Counted from the stretch's first letter, positions 16,997 to 27,004 are shown. The stretch is 64,000 bases of DNA from Bacillota bacterium (GCA_023409735.1 JAEYRB010000032.1:1-64000), one strand, 5' to 3'. The notes: generated by a model from the letters alone, not told the origin. Made by a program: numbers and translations.

Positions 16997-18868
16997 TTAC
17001 ACCTCCTCTATTGCAGAAAATGAGCAAGCTGCAATACAAGCTCCGCATTTAATGCAGGCATTTTGATTTATTACATATGGCTGTTTTATTTTTCCCTCAA
17101 TTGCTCCTGCAGGACATATCCTGGAGCACTTGCTGCATCCCTTACAGAGCTCGGCATTTATCATAATTGAATTCAGTGCCTTACAATTGTGTGTTGGGCA
17201 CCTTTTCTCCACAACATGTGCTATATACTCATCTCTGAAGTATTTAAGAGTACTGACCACAGGGCTTGCAGCACTTTTCCCAAGTCCGCACAATGCCGTA
17301 CTGCTTATGGTATCAGCTAGCTCCTCCAGTAGATCAATATCCGCGAGCGTACCCTTTCCGGAAACAATTCGTTCCAGGATCTGCAGCATCCTTTTGGTGC
17401 CCTCTCTGCAGGGAATACATTTACCGCAGGATTCGTTCTGCGTAAAATTCATAAAGTATCTGGCAACCTCCACCATACAGGTGTCTTCATCCATAACCAC
17501 AAGCCCGCCTGAGCCGATCATGGCGCCAACCTTCTTAAGAGAATCAAAGTCCAGCGGAAGCTCCAGATGCTCCTCTGTAAGGCAGCCACCAGATGGTCCT
17601 CCTATTTGAACTGCCTTAAACCTTTTACCTTCGCGGATTCCTCCGCCTATGTCAAAAATAATTTCTTTTAGAGTCGTTCCCATGGGTACTTCTATGAGAC
17701 CGGTATTGTTTACATTTCCAGTTAAGGCAAAGGCTTTTGTCCCAGGGCTTTTTTCAGTTCCGATGCTTCTGTACCACTCTCTTCCATTCTTAATGATCAA
17801 TGGTACATTTGCATAGGTTTCTACATTATTGAGTACCGTTGGCTTTTCCCATAGTCCCTTTTCAACTGTTCTTGGCGGCTTTACTCTGGGCATTCCTCTT
17901 TCACCCTCAATAGATGCAGTAAGAGCACTGCCTTCGCCGCAGACAAATGCGCCTGCACCTTTGTTGATCTGAATATCAAATGAGAAACCTGAATCAAGAA
18001 TGTTTCTACCCAAAATACCATATTCTCTTGCTTCTTCTATGGCAATTCTCAGTCTTTCCACAGCCAATGGATATTCGGCTCGTACATATATATACCCGCT
18101 TGTACTTTTTGTCGCATATGCCGCGATCAGCATTCCCTCTAGTATACGATGAGGATCTCCCTCCATTACACTTCTATCCATAAATGCGCCGGGATCTCCT
18201 TCATCACCATTGCATACAACATACTTAACATCACTTTTCTGTTCCAGTACTTGCTGCCACTTTCTCCCTGCAGGATACCCTCCGCCGCCTCTTCCTCTCA
18301 GACAAGATTCAGATATAAGATTGCATGCCTCAACAGGTGACATTTCTGTTAAAACCTTTGCAAAATTGCTGTATCCACCCTTTGCAGCATATTCCTTTAA
18401 AGACTCTGCATCAATATTTCCACAGTGCTCCAGCACCAGCCTTGTCTGTTTCTTATAAAAGGGTATAGAATCCTGTGTTTCATAGGATTTCCCCTCAAAT
18501 TCATACATTAGTCTGACCACAGGCCTACCCATCATGAGCGTGGTTTCAACTATCTCCTGGCAATCATCTATCGAGACCTTAACATATAGATAGTTGTAAG
18601 GTTCAATTCTCATAAGTGGACCCATTTCACAGAATCCATGACAGCCGCTTTTTTTTACACCAATTCCTTCATTTTCTGACTCAAGCTCCAAATCAACCAA
18701 GAGGCCTTTTTCTGCAACCATTGCCTTGATTTTAGCGTAAATATCCAGTGCTCCTCCGGCAACACAGCCTGTTCCGGCACAAATTATTACCTTTTGCTTT
18801 TGTTTAGCTAAAAACCTCGCAGCGGAAGCCGAGAATTCTTTAAATTCTGTTATGTTATTAATTCTCAT
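16997..18868 (-). CDS. hydB: Hydrogenase NADH-binding subunit (NuoF-like)
   Basis: A 623-residue flavoprotein. It has an N-terminal 2Fe-2S thioredoxin-like domain (CAGTGCVAGGALD), then the NuoF core with the NAD/FMN glycine-rich segment LRGRGGGGYPAGRKW and GDEGDPGAFMDRSVMEGDP. An SLBB domain and the 4Fe-4S site ESCGKCIPCREGTKRM follow, with two C-terminal 4Fe-4S motifs (CKGCSKCSRICP, CIKCGACIAACS). It oxidises NADH and passes electrons to HydA. It overlaps hydC by 11 bases and is separated by 2 bases from hydA, so the three are tightly coupled. Confidence 0.92.
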   Translation of the reverse strand: MRINNITEFKEFSASAARFLAKQKQKVIICAGTGCVAGGALDIYAKIKAMVAEKGLLVDLELESENEGIGVKKSGCHGFCEMGPLMRIEPYNYLYVKVSIDDCQEIVETTLMMGRPVVRLMYEFEGKSYETQDSIPFYKKQTRLVLEHCGNIDAESLKEYAAKGGYSNFAKVLTEMSPVEACNLISESCLRGRGGGGYPAGRKWQQVLEQKSDVKYVVCNGDEGDPGAFMDRSVMEGDPHRILEGMLIAAYATKSTSGYIYVRAEYPLAVERLRIAIEEAREYGILGRNILDSGFSFDIQINKGAGAFVCGEGSALTASIEGERGMPRVKPPRTVEKGLWEKPTVLNNVETYANVPLIIKNGREWYRSIGTEKSPGTKAFALTGNVNNTGLIEVPMGTTLKEIIFDIGGGIREGKRFKAVQIGGPSGGCLTEEHLELPLDFDSLKKVGAMIGSGGLVVMDEDTCMVEVARYFMNFTQNESCGKCIPCREGTKRMLQILERIVSGKGTLADIDLLEELADTISSTALCGLGKSAASPVVSTLKYFRDEYIAHVVEKRCPTHNCKALNSIMINAELCKGCSKCSRICPAGAIEGKIKQPYVINQNACIKCGACIAACSFSAIEEV

Positions 18869-19346
18869 TCGAATTCTCCTTTCTAAAAAGTTTTATCACC
18901 TCAATAGCTAATTCAGGTGTCATTTTTGCATACACCTTGTCATTTATGGTGATAACAGGAGCAAGGCCGCAGGCTCCAAGGCAGGAAACCGTATCAATAG
19001 TAAAGAGCATATCATCGGTGGTATGCTTTGTTTCACTCAACCCCAGCTCTGTTCTTAATGCATTTAAAATAGGAATTGATTTTCTTACATGACATGCCGT
19101 ACCATCGCAAATTTTAATTATGTATTTACCTTTAGGTTCCAACGAGAAGTTTTCATAAAATGTGGCTACGCTAAAAATTTTTGACGTAGTTATTTCCATT
19201 TTGACAGATATATACTCAAGAACATCTTCAGGAAGATAATTATACTCCTTCTGAATTTCTTGCATCACTGCTATTAACGAAGACCTATTATACTCATATT
19301 TTTCAAGTATCTGATCAATGCACGGATATTGGCTGTTTTGATACAT
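18858..19346 (-). CDS. hydC: Hydrogenase 2Fe-2S subunit (NuoE-like)
   Basis: A 162-residue protein of the NuoE family. It has a helical N-terminus (ILEKYEYNRSSLIAVMQEIQKEYNYLPEDV) and a thioredoxin-fold domain with the 2Fe-2S ligands C-x4-C (CDGTACHV) and C-x3-C (CLGACGLAP). The ATG at 19346 has a GAGGTG RBS and is preferred over the upstream ATG at 19358. It is the first gene of the hydCBA series, with a Rex-like operator about 45 bp upstream. Confidence 0.9.
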   Translation of the reverse strand: MYQNSQYPCIDQILEKYEYNRSSLIAVMQEIQKEYNYLPEDVLEYISVKMEITTSKIFSVATFYENFSLEPKGKYIIKICDGTACHVRKSIPILNALRTELGLSETKHTTDDMLFTIDTVSCLGACGLAPVITINDKVYAKMTPELAIEVIKLFRKENSNEN

Positions 19347-19390
19347 AAAACACCTCACACATTTTGTATATTTTATATAAATAAACGAAT

Positions 19391-19408
19391 TCGTTAAATT
19401 TTTATCAA
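19391..19408 (-). promoter_or_regulatory. Rex-like operator and -35 region of the hydrogenase unit
   Basis: TCGTTAAATTTTTATCAA matches 12 of the 14 fixed Rex positions. On the minus strand its right half is TTGATA, a plausible -35, with an AT-rich -10 (TTTATT) 17 bases on. The layout parallels the sites at 14991 and 9855. Confidence 0.65.
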
Positions 19409-19592
19409 TTTCATTTTAGCTTAGATACATTTTTACAACAATAAAAAAATAATTTGACATCATGTTATTTCGATAGAACTATAATTATTAGATACGGTTT
19501 TTGAATTGCCATAAATGAAAAGCTATAATATCATATTATTATCCATGCGTGTATTTCTAATTATTTGAGCTTGTATACTATATAAGGCACAG

Positions 19593-19661
19593 TAAAAGTC
19601 TCAGAGCATCGAGTCCTCCTTGCCTTTTTGCCGTAACCTTTCGGTCAACGCCAATAAAAAA
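19593..19661 (-). repeat. Post-terminator two-hairpin element, copy 2
   Basis: Plus strand AAAAGTCTCAGAGCATCGAG, TTTTTGCCGTAACC, TTTCGGTCAACGCCAATAAA. It lies directly beyond the mreB terminator in the direction of mreB transcription. Both hairpins and the CTCGATGC loop are present. Confidence 0.75.
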
Positions 19662-19699
19662 GACTGCCCTGAATTAGAAGAATCTAATTTAGGACAGTC
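19662..19699 (-). terminator. Terminator of mreB
   Basis: An imperfect stem GACTG-C-CCT / AGG-A-CAGTC with inner ATTAGA/TCTAAT, followed on the minus strand by TTTTTTATT. It lies 23 bp after the mreB stop. Confidence 0.85.
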
Positions 19700-19722
19700 C
19701 CGTTGATTGTTCCTTTTATGTA

Positions 19723-20760
19723 TTACCGTCTATATCTGTTCTCTGATAATAAACTCTCTTCAATAGCTTCTATATTATTTAGAGCTTCACCTGTTCCTAA
19801 AGCAACACAGGAAATAGCCTCATCCGCAATAATTACGTTAATACCTGTCTTTTCCTGCAGCAGCTTGTCTAGCCCATATATAAGGCTTCCACCTCCGGTA
19901 AGCACTATACCTCTGTCACTTATATCGGCAGCCAACTCCGGCGGGGTCCTTTCAAGAACGGCATGGACAGCCTCTACGATACTCGAAATCGGCTCCTCCA
20001 ATGCTTCCATTATTTCTGTAGAGGTCACTGAAATAGTCTTCGGCAGCCCTGAAATCAAGTTTCTGCCCCTGACATCCATTGCTACCTCCTGAACTCGAGG
20101 ATAAACTGTTCCTATGTTTATCTTCAGCTCCTCTGATGTACGTTCGCCAATCATTATGTTGTGCTTTTTACGCATATACCTTACAATAGCTTCATCAAAC
20201 TTATCGCCTGCAATTTTTATTGATGATGATACAACAGTTCCTCCAAGTGAGATAACTGCAATATCAGTGGTGCCTCCGCCTACATCGACTACCATACTGC
20301 CGCATGCCTTTGATATATCAATTCCGGCACCTATGGCTGCTGCAATCGGCTCCTCTATCAAATATGTCTTTTTGGCGCCTGCCTGCATTGCAGCATCAAT
20401 TACAGCACGCCTTTCAACCTCTGTGACACCACTGGGAACGCAGACCATTATTCTTGGCTTGAAAAGCCTGAAGGCTTTATTCCCGCATATTTTATTAATA
20501 AAATACTTAAGCATTCTTTCTGTTATGTCATAATCCGAGATAACCCCATCTCTAAGTGGTCTTATAGCAACTATGTTACCGGGAGTTCTGCCAAGCATTC
20601 GCCTAGCTTCCTCTCCGACTGCCAAAAGCTTGTTGGTGTTCTGCTCAATAGCCACAACAGAAGGCTCACGCAGCACAATACCCTTTCCCTTGATATAAAC
20701 AAGTACCGAAGCAGTACCCAGATCAATACCTATATCCTGACCGAATCCCAACGAAAACAC
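19723..20760 (-). CDS. mreB: Rod-shape actin homologue MreB/Mbl
   Basis: A 345-residue actin-fold ATPase with the family phosphate motifs IGIDLGTASVLVY near the N-terminus, MVVDVGGGTTDIAVISLGG in the centre and IVLTGGGSLIYGLDKLL near the C-terminus. EEPIAAAIGAG is also typical. It forms filaments under the membrane that guide elongation of the cell wall. It stands alone here, without mreC/mreD, and may be an Mbl-type paralogue. The first ATG at 20760 is accepted. A 350-bp gap upstream holds its promoter region and the xylanase terminator. Confidence 0.9.
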   Translation of the reverse strand: MFSLGFGQDIGIDLGTASVLVYIKGKGIVLREPSVVAIEQNTNKLLAVGEEARRMLGRTPGNIVAIRPLRDGVISDYDITERMLKYFINKICGNKAFRLFKPRIMVCVPSGVTEVERRAVIDAAMQAGAKKTYLIEEPIAAAIGAGIDISKACGSMVVDVGGGTTDIAVISLGGTVVSSSIKIAGDKFDEAIVRYMRKKHNIMIGERTSEELKINIGTVYPRVQEVAMDVRGRNLISGLPKTISVTSTEIMEALEEPISSIVEAVHAVLERTPPELAADISDRGIVLTGGGSLIYGLDKLLQEKTGINVIIADEAISCVALGTGEALNNIEAIEESLLSENRYRR

Positions 20761-21040
20761 CCCTTTATATTAGCTTGTCCAGCATAAAATGCTGAAATTC
20801 AAAGCTTTCATTCATGCACTTTCCAAACAGATGCCAGTTAAAGCATCTAAATAAATATTATCATATAATGTAAATTATGCAATAATAGTTTTTTCAAGTT
20901 GAAATGTTTATCTATAAAGAATAATGCGCCATTAATGTTTTTACAAAAACTAAGCAGATAACCATGTCGTTAGTAGAGTATTTATTGCTCCGGCATTTAT
21001 TTTAACTTCTTTATTATAGAAGATAAAGACTGCCACAGCA

Positions 21041-21090
21041 AAAAGCAGGCTGCTTCAGAGGCGTTTAACCGCTTTCGGAGCAGCCTAAAA
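21041..21090 (-). terminator. Terminator of the xylanase gene
   Basis: AGGCTGCT (21047-21054) pairs with AGCAGCCT (21079-21086), with a GC-rich loop and GCTTTTTGC following on the minus strand, 26 bp after the stop codon. Confidence 0.75.
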
Positions 21091-21111
21091 TAAAGGAGGT
21101 TTAAATCTACC

Positions 21112-24100
21112 TTATCTGCTAAGTAATCTGTAAAGAATCGTTACAACTTCTCCACTGCTTGCCTCAACTCCCGGCATAAGCATGCTTTTATCTTTTCCTT
21201 TGACTATCCCGTCCTTAACAAGCCTGCTTATAGCCTTAACCGACCAATCTGAAAGCTCTTCATTATCTTTAAATGCAGAAAGTGCACTCTTGTCAGCATC
21301 TAATTCAGATTTTTTAATTACCAAATCAGTGTTATAAGCAAGAGTAAATAACGCCTCACGAGTAATAAGCTTATCTGCACCAATAACACTGATGTCTATA
21401 CCATTAGTAATTCCAAGCTCCTTTGCCTTCGCATAATAGCCGTCTGCAAGTGGCTTAACACCATATGCCTTCAATATCATTTCTACCGCTTCGCCGCAGG
21501 TTAATATGTGCTTAGGGTCATAAGCCGTTCCGGTTATAATTCCATTACCGCTGAAATACTCTACAGCATCATAGAAATAATCTGATGGTTCTACATTGCC
21601 AAAACGTGTGAGAGTCAGAGTTCCGTATACCGATGTGTCCTGATATCCATTACCGGTTAAATCATTCCAGGTAGCTGCGCTTTGCCTTGCGCCATCCTTA
21701 CCGTCGTTGATCTGCGCATCAAAGCCTATTTCTTTACCGTACTCAGGAGTAATAGCTTTGAATGCTATCTTCATCTCAACGGTATAGCTTGTTCCTGAAA
21801 CCTTGACCGCAGATTCAAAGCCCTCGGCTATAGCAGCCGGATTAAAGCTGGCAGTATTCTCAAAATTGACTCTGTACTGACCATCATCATCCTCATAGAA
21901 TGTAGTCTTCCCATTATTTTCATCAACAAAGGCCTCTACAGAATCCTGTTCCCAGGCATTTGCACTTCCTTTATCAAGCTGCACATCATTTACCTGTAAT
22001 AAAACATACAAATTCTTATTATCCCATAAAGCCTTTGCAGTACCGGTTGCTCCATTCCATGCCATTTGGTACTGATTGATGGGAAGTTCGGGAGTATCCT
22101 TCCAGATATCCTCAGCCTTTCCATCTATAACAGGTGTACCAAATTTTGCTGCAGACTTTTTTGCAACCTTCGGCGCCTTTGGTGGATTTGAACTCATATA
22201 CTCATCAGGGTCGATAAGACCATAATAAGCCGGCTTTGCTTTGAGATTCTTATCAAAAGGTGTAGGGTTAGTAGATGATCTCCAGCTTGTACCATCATCT
22301 GTTCCCCAGAAGGTAACACGTTCAATATCAGAAGCATGAGCATTGAATATTTTAAACAGCTGTGCATACAGATAGCCCTGAGCCTTGGAAACATCCTCAG
22401 TCATAACAAAGTTGCTGCCAGCCTGTATATCCAGCTCACTTATACTTACCTTAACTCCAAGTGATATAAATCTCTCAAGTGACAGCTCAACATTTACAGG
22501 ATTTGTACTCATACTGTAATGTCCCTGCATGCCGACTCCATCGATAAGAAGCTTGCCTGGATGTGTCTTTGCGTATTTCTCGTTAAGCTCCTTTACCATG
22601 TTGTAAACTGCCTTTGATTTACTCTGTTTATCAAGGTTGTAATCATTATAATAGAGTCTGATATTCCACTGTGGATGGGCATCCAATACCTCTCTTGCCG
22701 CCAGGAACGCCTGTTCAACATAGTCAGGGCCTATAGCGTTATACCAGGGTGCCTGCCTAAGCGATCCCTGCCAATCAGACGGATTAGCCGGACTATCATT
22801 CATGGCCTCATTAACAACATCCCATGAGATTACCTTGTCCCCAAAATGCTCCATAACGGTTTTTATATGTGTCCTTAAATTCGTAAGGGCTTCTTCGCGT
22901 CCCAATGGTACAACATTTCCCTTGCTGTCTTTAGTCGTGTTGAGCCAAACTGGAGACTGAGAATGCCAAACCAGAACATGCCCATGTACCTTAAAGCCGT
23001 TATCAATGAATTTGCCAATAAGCTTGTCTGCAGCATCAAATGTGAATTTTCCTTTTTCGCGCTGCAGGGCATCAGGCTTCATTCCATTACCTGCCGTTAC
23101 AGAATTAAAGTGCTTGTTAAGCAGATCAAATCTGACTCCTTCAAGGTCTTCAGCAGAAATACAGTTTCCTATCAGGAATTCATTCTTATATACATCCTTA
23201 ATACCGGAGAGCTCCTTCTCAATTTCTACAGGGCCTGCACTTGTTGAAACAAGGCTGATATCATCAATATAGAATGCTGCAGCTGCATCACTGCTTTCAA
23301 TATATATTGTCAGATACTCATCGCCTACGCTGTTATAGCGGTATGTTCCCTCGAACTTTACCCAGCCATCAGCTGTATTTACTGTTTTATTGGACACATT
23401 GGCATAATTTGCGCTCTCACCATTGCCAATCTGTGAGGAAAGCTGAATATTTGCGCTTGCCGGGCTTATGAGCTTGACCCATGCTGTAATAGCATATTCG
23501 CTTCCCTTTTCTATATATTTTTCTATGCGAAGTGAAGGGCCATTCCATGAAGCAGTCCTTCCCTCCACCTTTAATGAATATTTCCCGCTATTGGAGTGGT
23601 TCTCTTTATCTGTTACTGCTAGTGTTTCAGTACCGGCTCTTCCTTCAAAACCCCCGGTCGTCTTATCCTCGAAATCTATTACTGCCATTTTCTCTGCTGC
23701 AGGTCTTGAATCATCAGCAGCAGCCACAGCACCCTTCTCAGTAATTAAGATATCACCAATGTAGAATGGAACAGCTTTTCCTTCTTCATTAGATTGGATC
23801 CTGAGTGCAGTATCCGAAGAACTAACAGTATATTCAGCTTCTAATATAAAGTTCTTTCCTGCCTTGTAGTCAACTCCCTTGAGCCATGCATATGTTTTGT
23901 CGGTCTGAAGTGCGGCAACAGCTCCTGCCGGCACCTTAACCTCTGCATCCACATATCCGACGACCTTGATACTATAGGTTTTTCCTTCCTTCATTCCTGC
24001 ATCACTGAATCGAATATCGGCAGCATCCCAGTTGTTGACTCTGTTGCTGACATATAACGCAGCTCCATCATCATTGCCTTCGAAAGTCTTTCCCTTTACC

Positions 24101-24777
24101 TGAGCAAGATTTGCCCCGCCTGACTGGACAGCCTTACCCTGTCCATCAGCAAAGGTCTCGTGATAAATTGATTTACCTGCTTCTGATTTTTCATCAGGCT
24201 TCTTGGAATTATCGACAGTAGCAGAAGCCTTCTCAGTTATCAGAATATCTCCTATGTAGAAAGGAGTGGTCTTACCTTCCTCATTGGATTGGACTCTAAG
24301 TGCAGTATCGGAAGAGCTGACCGTATATTCTGCCTCTAATACAAAATTCTTTCCGGCTTTAAAGTCAACTCCCTTAAGCCATGCATATGTTTTATCGGTC
24401 TGGAGTGCAGCACCGGCACCCGTTGGTACCTTAACATCTGCATCAACATATCCTGTGACCTTTATGTTATATGTTTTTCCTTCTTTAAGTCCTATATCGC
24501 TGAATTTAAAATCAGCGGCATCCCAGTTGTTTACCCTGTTGTTTACATACAAAGCTGCACCGTCAGCATTGCCGTCAAAGGTCTTTCCCTTTACCTGTGC
24601 AAGTGCTGCTCCACCGGATTGGACGACCTTTCCTTTACCGTCTGCAAAGGTCTCATGATAGACTATCGTTGACTCTGTTGCATCCGCACTGTGGATAGGC
24701 ATATAACCCACAACCAGCGCAATCAAGACAAGGGCAGCAAGAGCCTTGCTCAAGCCTTTAATCGTATGTCCTGTCAA
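21112..24777 (-). CDS. Modular cell-surface GH10 xylanase with CBMs and SLH repeats
   Basis: About 1221 residues with a signal peptide. Two nearly identical modules of about 150 residues follow (starting IVYHETFADGKGK and IYHETFADGQGK), then a CBM22-type module (about 367-515). The GH10 barrel (about 520-868) has the acid/base Glu in WDVVNEAMND (near 656) and the nucleophile in SISELDIQ (near 781). A CBM9-type module (about 874-1060) and SLH repeats to the end complete it. It would hydrolyse xylan while anchored to cell-wall polymer. The TTG at 24777 is preferred to the TTG at 24783 on RBS spacing. It is the last gene of an apparent operon with the sugar transporter. Confidence 0.92.
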   Translation of the reverse strand: MTGHTIKGLSKALAALVLIALVVGYMPIHSADATESTIVYHETFADGKGKVVQSGGAALAQVKGKTFDGNADGAALYVNNRVNNWDAADFKFSDIGLKEGKTYNIKVTGYVDADVKVPTGAGAALQTDKTYAWLKGVDFKAGKNFVLEAEYTVSSSDTALRVQSNEEGKTTPFYIGDILITEKASATVDNSKKPDEKSEAGKSIYHETFADGQGKAVQSGGANLAQVKGKTFEGNDDGAALYVSNRVNNWDAADIRFSDAGMKEGKTYSIKVVGYVDAEVKVPAGAVAALQTDKTYAWLKGVDYKAGKNFILEAEYTVSSSDTALRIQSNEEGKAVPFYIGDILITEKGAVAAADDSRPAAEKMAVIDFEDKTTGGFEGRAGTETLAVTDKENHSNSGKYSLKVEGRTASWNGPSLRIEKYIEKGSEYAITAWVKLISPASANIQLSSQIGNGESANYANVSNKTVNTADGWVKFEGTYRYNSVGDEYLTIYIESSDAAAAFYIDDISLVSTSAGPVEIEKELSGIKDVYKNEFLIGNCISAEDLEGVRFDLLNKHFNSVTAGNGMKPDALQREKGKFTFDAADKLIGKFIDNGFKVHGHVLVWHSQSPVWLNTTKDSKGNVVPLGREEALTNLRTHIKTVMEHFGDKVISWDVVNEAMNDSPANPSDWQGSLRQAPWYNAIGPDYVEQAFLAAREVLDAHPQWNIRLYYNDYNLDKQSKSKAVYNMVKELNEKYAKTHPGKLLIDGVGMQGHYSMSTNPVNVELSLERFISLGVKVSISELDIQAGSNFVMTEDVSKAQGYLYAQLFKIFNAHASDIERVTFWGTDDGTSWRSSTNPTPFDKNLKAKPAYYGLIDPDEYMSSNPPKAPKVAKKSAAKFGTPVIDGKAEDIWKDTPELPINQYQMAWNGATGTAKALWDNKNLYVLLQVNDVQLDKGSANAWEQDSVEAFVDENNGKTTFYEDDDGQYRVNFENTASFNPAAIAEGFESAVKVSGTSYTVEMKIAFKAITPEYGKEIGFDAQINDGKDGARQSAATWNDLTGNGYQDTSVYGTLTLTRFGNVEPSDYFYDAVEYFSGNGIITGTAYDPKHILTCGEAVEMILKAYGVKPLADGYYAKAKELGITNGIDISVIGADKLITREALFTLAYNTDLVIKKSELDADKSALSAFKDNEELSDWSVKAISRLVKDGIVKGKDKSMLMPGVEASSGEVVTILYRLLSR

Positions 24778-24891
24778 AACCAACCACCTCCGATATTTTT
24801 TAATAATTTATATAAGCACGCTCACGCATTTGCTTTTGTACATACCTCAACAGTGGTTATTCTGATGTAAACATTTTCTCGTATGCCTGTA

Positions 24892-25800
24892 CTATTCTTT
24901 TACTCCGCCAATTGCCAATCCAGTTACGAAATACTTCTGCAGGAATGGATAAACAACTAGTATAGGAACAGACGCAACAATTGTAATTGTAGCCCTTATG
25001 GCTTGAGGTGTTACAGTTCTACTGCCTCCTGCAGCACTAGCGTCCGCTCCCCCGGAATTACGGTTGCCTGCATTCGATGCAGTTGATAAAAGCTTCTGAA
25101 GCTCATACTGCAAGGTTGAAAGATCCTGCTTACCTGAATTATACAGAAATGTATCAAACCATGAATTCCATGATCCTACCGCAACAAACAGGGCAATAGA
25201 TGCCATAGTTGGAACTACAAGCGGTATTATTACCTTGCCAAATATAGTAAATTCATGGGCTCCATCAATCTTTGCTGATTCTATAAAGCTTTCAGGTATG
25301 GTTTTTATATATGTTCTGATAACTATTAGGTTAAATGCACTTATTATGCTCGGAATCCAATATACAGAAAATGTGTTTATCATACCAAGATCTCTGATAA
25401 GTAAGTAATTTGGTATTAGTCCTGCATTAAAGTACATTGTTAATACAAAAATCAATGTAATCGGTTTTCTGAAAATATATTCCTTACGGCTTATTGAATA
25501 TGCCAGCATCGATGTAAAGAATAGGTTCGTTACGACATTGACAATTACCCTAAGTACACTCATATTAAAAGCACCGTAAATTGTATCCATTTTAAAAACT
25601 ACACGATAATTATTTAGTGAAAAGATCCTTGGCCATAAATATATTCCTCCTTTTACAGTATCATTACTTTCATTAAAGGATATGGCCAGAGTATTCAACA
25701 TTGGATACAGCATTGCTATACATAGGAGGATAAGAAATGCAGCATTCAGAGTAGTAAAAATTACATTCTCAGCATTTAGCTTTTTATTTTTTTTCATCAT
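24892..25800 (-). CDS. Carbohydrate ABC transporter permease, LplC/MalG type
   Basis: A 302-residue membrane protein with about six helices and the inner-membrane EAA-type loop SAKIDGAHEFTIFGKVIIPLVVPTMASIALF, typical of sugar-uptake permeases. It has the family's usual length and ends FLQKYFVTGLAIGGVKE. It is 9 bp downstream of the partner permease and about 110 bp before the xylanase gene, so its substrate is probably xylo-oligosaccharide. That assignment is by context. No ATPase gene is present; such transporters commonly share an MsmX-type ATPase encoded elsewhere. Confidence 0.88.
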   Translation of the reverse strand: MMKKNKKLNAENVIFTTLNAAFLILLCIAMLYPMLNTLAISFNESNDTVKGGIYLWPRIFSLNNYRVVFKMDTIYGAFNMSVLRVIVNVVTNLFFTSMLAYSISRKEYIFRKPITLIFVLTMYFNAGLIPNYLLIRDLGMINTFSVYWIPSIISAFNLIVIRTYIKTIPESFIESAKIDGAHEFTIFGKVIIPLVVPTMASIALFVAVGSWNSWFDTFLYNSGKQDLSTLQYELQKLLSTASNAGNRNSGGADASAAGGSRTVTPQAIRATITIVASVPILVVYPFLQKYFVTGLAIGGVKE

Positions 25801-25809
25801 GTTCCCCCC

Positions 25810-26820
25810 CTATATAAGCTTTTCTTCGCCGAGACGACCAGCTATAAAGTTAGTTATTGATATCATAATAACACTGACAAAAGTTCTAAAAATGCCTGCA
25901 CATGTAGCTAGTGAATAATTTGACATTCTTATTCCATACTTAAGAACGAATATGTCAAGTATTTCAGCTTTTTCCATAACAGCTCCCTGCTGACCCAGGA
26001 AATATTGTATTTCAAAACCTGCATTCATCAGGTATCCCATATTCATTATCAATAATACGACAATTGTCGGTTTTATGCCTGGAAGAGTAATGTGAAACAT
26101 TTTATGATAACGGTTTGCTCCATCCATCTCAGCAGCTTCATATAGAGAAGGATTAATACTCGTCATAGCAGCCAGATAAAGAATTGTATTCCATCCTAAT
26201 TCCTTCCACAGATGTGATCCTGCAACAACACCCCAGAAATACTTAGCATCAGCTAAAAACAAAACAGGCTCCTTAACTATGTGAAGCCTCATCAATATAT
26301 CATTAACAATACCTCCGCTGGAAGGAGCTGCAAGCATTGTAGACACAAGTCCTGCAACAATGATCCATGACAAAAAATGCGGAAGGTAGCTTATATTCTG
26401 AACAATTTTTTTAAACCCTAAATTCTTGACCTCATTTAACAGTAACGCCAAAATTATAGCGCCAATAAATCCTATGACTAATGTTAAGAAGCTTTGTGCG
26501 AATGTATTTCGAACATCCCTTAAGAAAACCGTGCCGGTGTTTCCTGTGAATAGCTTTTTAAAATTATCTAAACCCACCCACTTCTGGTCCCATGTATTTC
26601 TGATGGCTGGCTTGAAATTTTGAAAAGCCATTATCCAGCCTTTTACGGGAACATAATTAAACAAAATTGTGTAAAAAAGTAATGGTACGCTCATTATTAT
26701 TAGCTCACGCTGACTTATGATAGTACTAAAAAAGCCCTTGCTATTACTCGGCTTTAACTTTATGCTTCCTCTAAGGACTTTCTTGTCTGTATTTTCAGAT
26801 GCGATCATATTTGCCGACAT
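25810..26820 (-). CDS. Carbohydrate ABC transporter permease, LplB type
   Basis: A 336-residue membrane permease of the LplB group, with six predicted helices and the EAA-like loop EAAEMDGANRYHKMFHITLPGIKPTIVVLL. The ATG at 26820 has the RBS AGGAGGTG and is preferred to the upstream start at 26859. It forms a heterodimeric channel with the next permease. It lies downstream of the binding-protein gene, separated by a terminator and one copy of the post-terminator repeat, which probably lowers permease expression relative to the binding protein. Confidence 0.88.
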   Translation of the reverse strand: MSANMIASENTDKKVLRGSIKLKPSNSKGFFSTIISQRELIIMSVPLLFYTILFNYVPVKGWIMAFQNFKPAIRNTWDQKWVGLDNFKKLFTGNTGTVFLRDVRNTFAQSFLTLVIGFIGAIILALLLNEVKNLGFKKIVQNISYLPHFLSWIIVAGLVSTMLAAPSSGGIVNDILMRLHIVKEPVLFLADAKYFWGVVAGSHLWKELGWNTILYLAAMTSINPSLYEAAEMDGANRYHKMFHITLPGIKPTIVVLLIMNMGYLMNAGFEIQYFLGQQGAVMEKAEILDIFVLKYGIRMSNYSLATCAGIFRTFVSVIMISITNFIAGRLGEEKLI

Positions 26821-26906
26821 TGGCACACCTCCTGATATCAAAATAGAGAAACTAATCACTTAGAACCACAAAAAATAAGAATTCTGGTATTATACCCTTT
26901 AGGATA

Positions 26907-26978
26907 TTAAATGAAATTCTTGGGGGCATCGAGTCCCTCTCGCTTTTTGCTGTAGTCATTTAAGCAACGTATTAAATA
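26907..26978 (-). repeat. Post-terminator two-hairpin element, copy 3
   Basis: Plus strand CTTGGGGGCATCGAGTCCC, TTTTTGCTGTAG, CAACG. It is inside an operon, between the binding-protein terminator and the first permease gene. The GACC/GGTC stem is degenerate here. Confidence 0.7.
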
Positions 26979-27004
26979 AAAAGGGGATTTTCATCCCCTT
27001 TTTA
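26979..27004 (-). terminator. Intra-operon terminator after the binding-protein gene
   Basis: AAAAAGGGGAT-N4-ATCCCCTTTTT is a compact symmetric hairpin with T-tracts on both strands, 20 bp after the binding-protein stop. Partial readthrough would feed the permease and xylanase genes. Confidence 0.88.
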
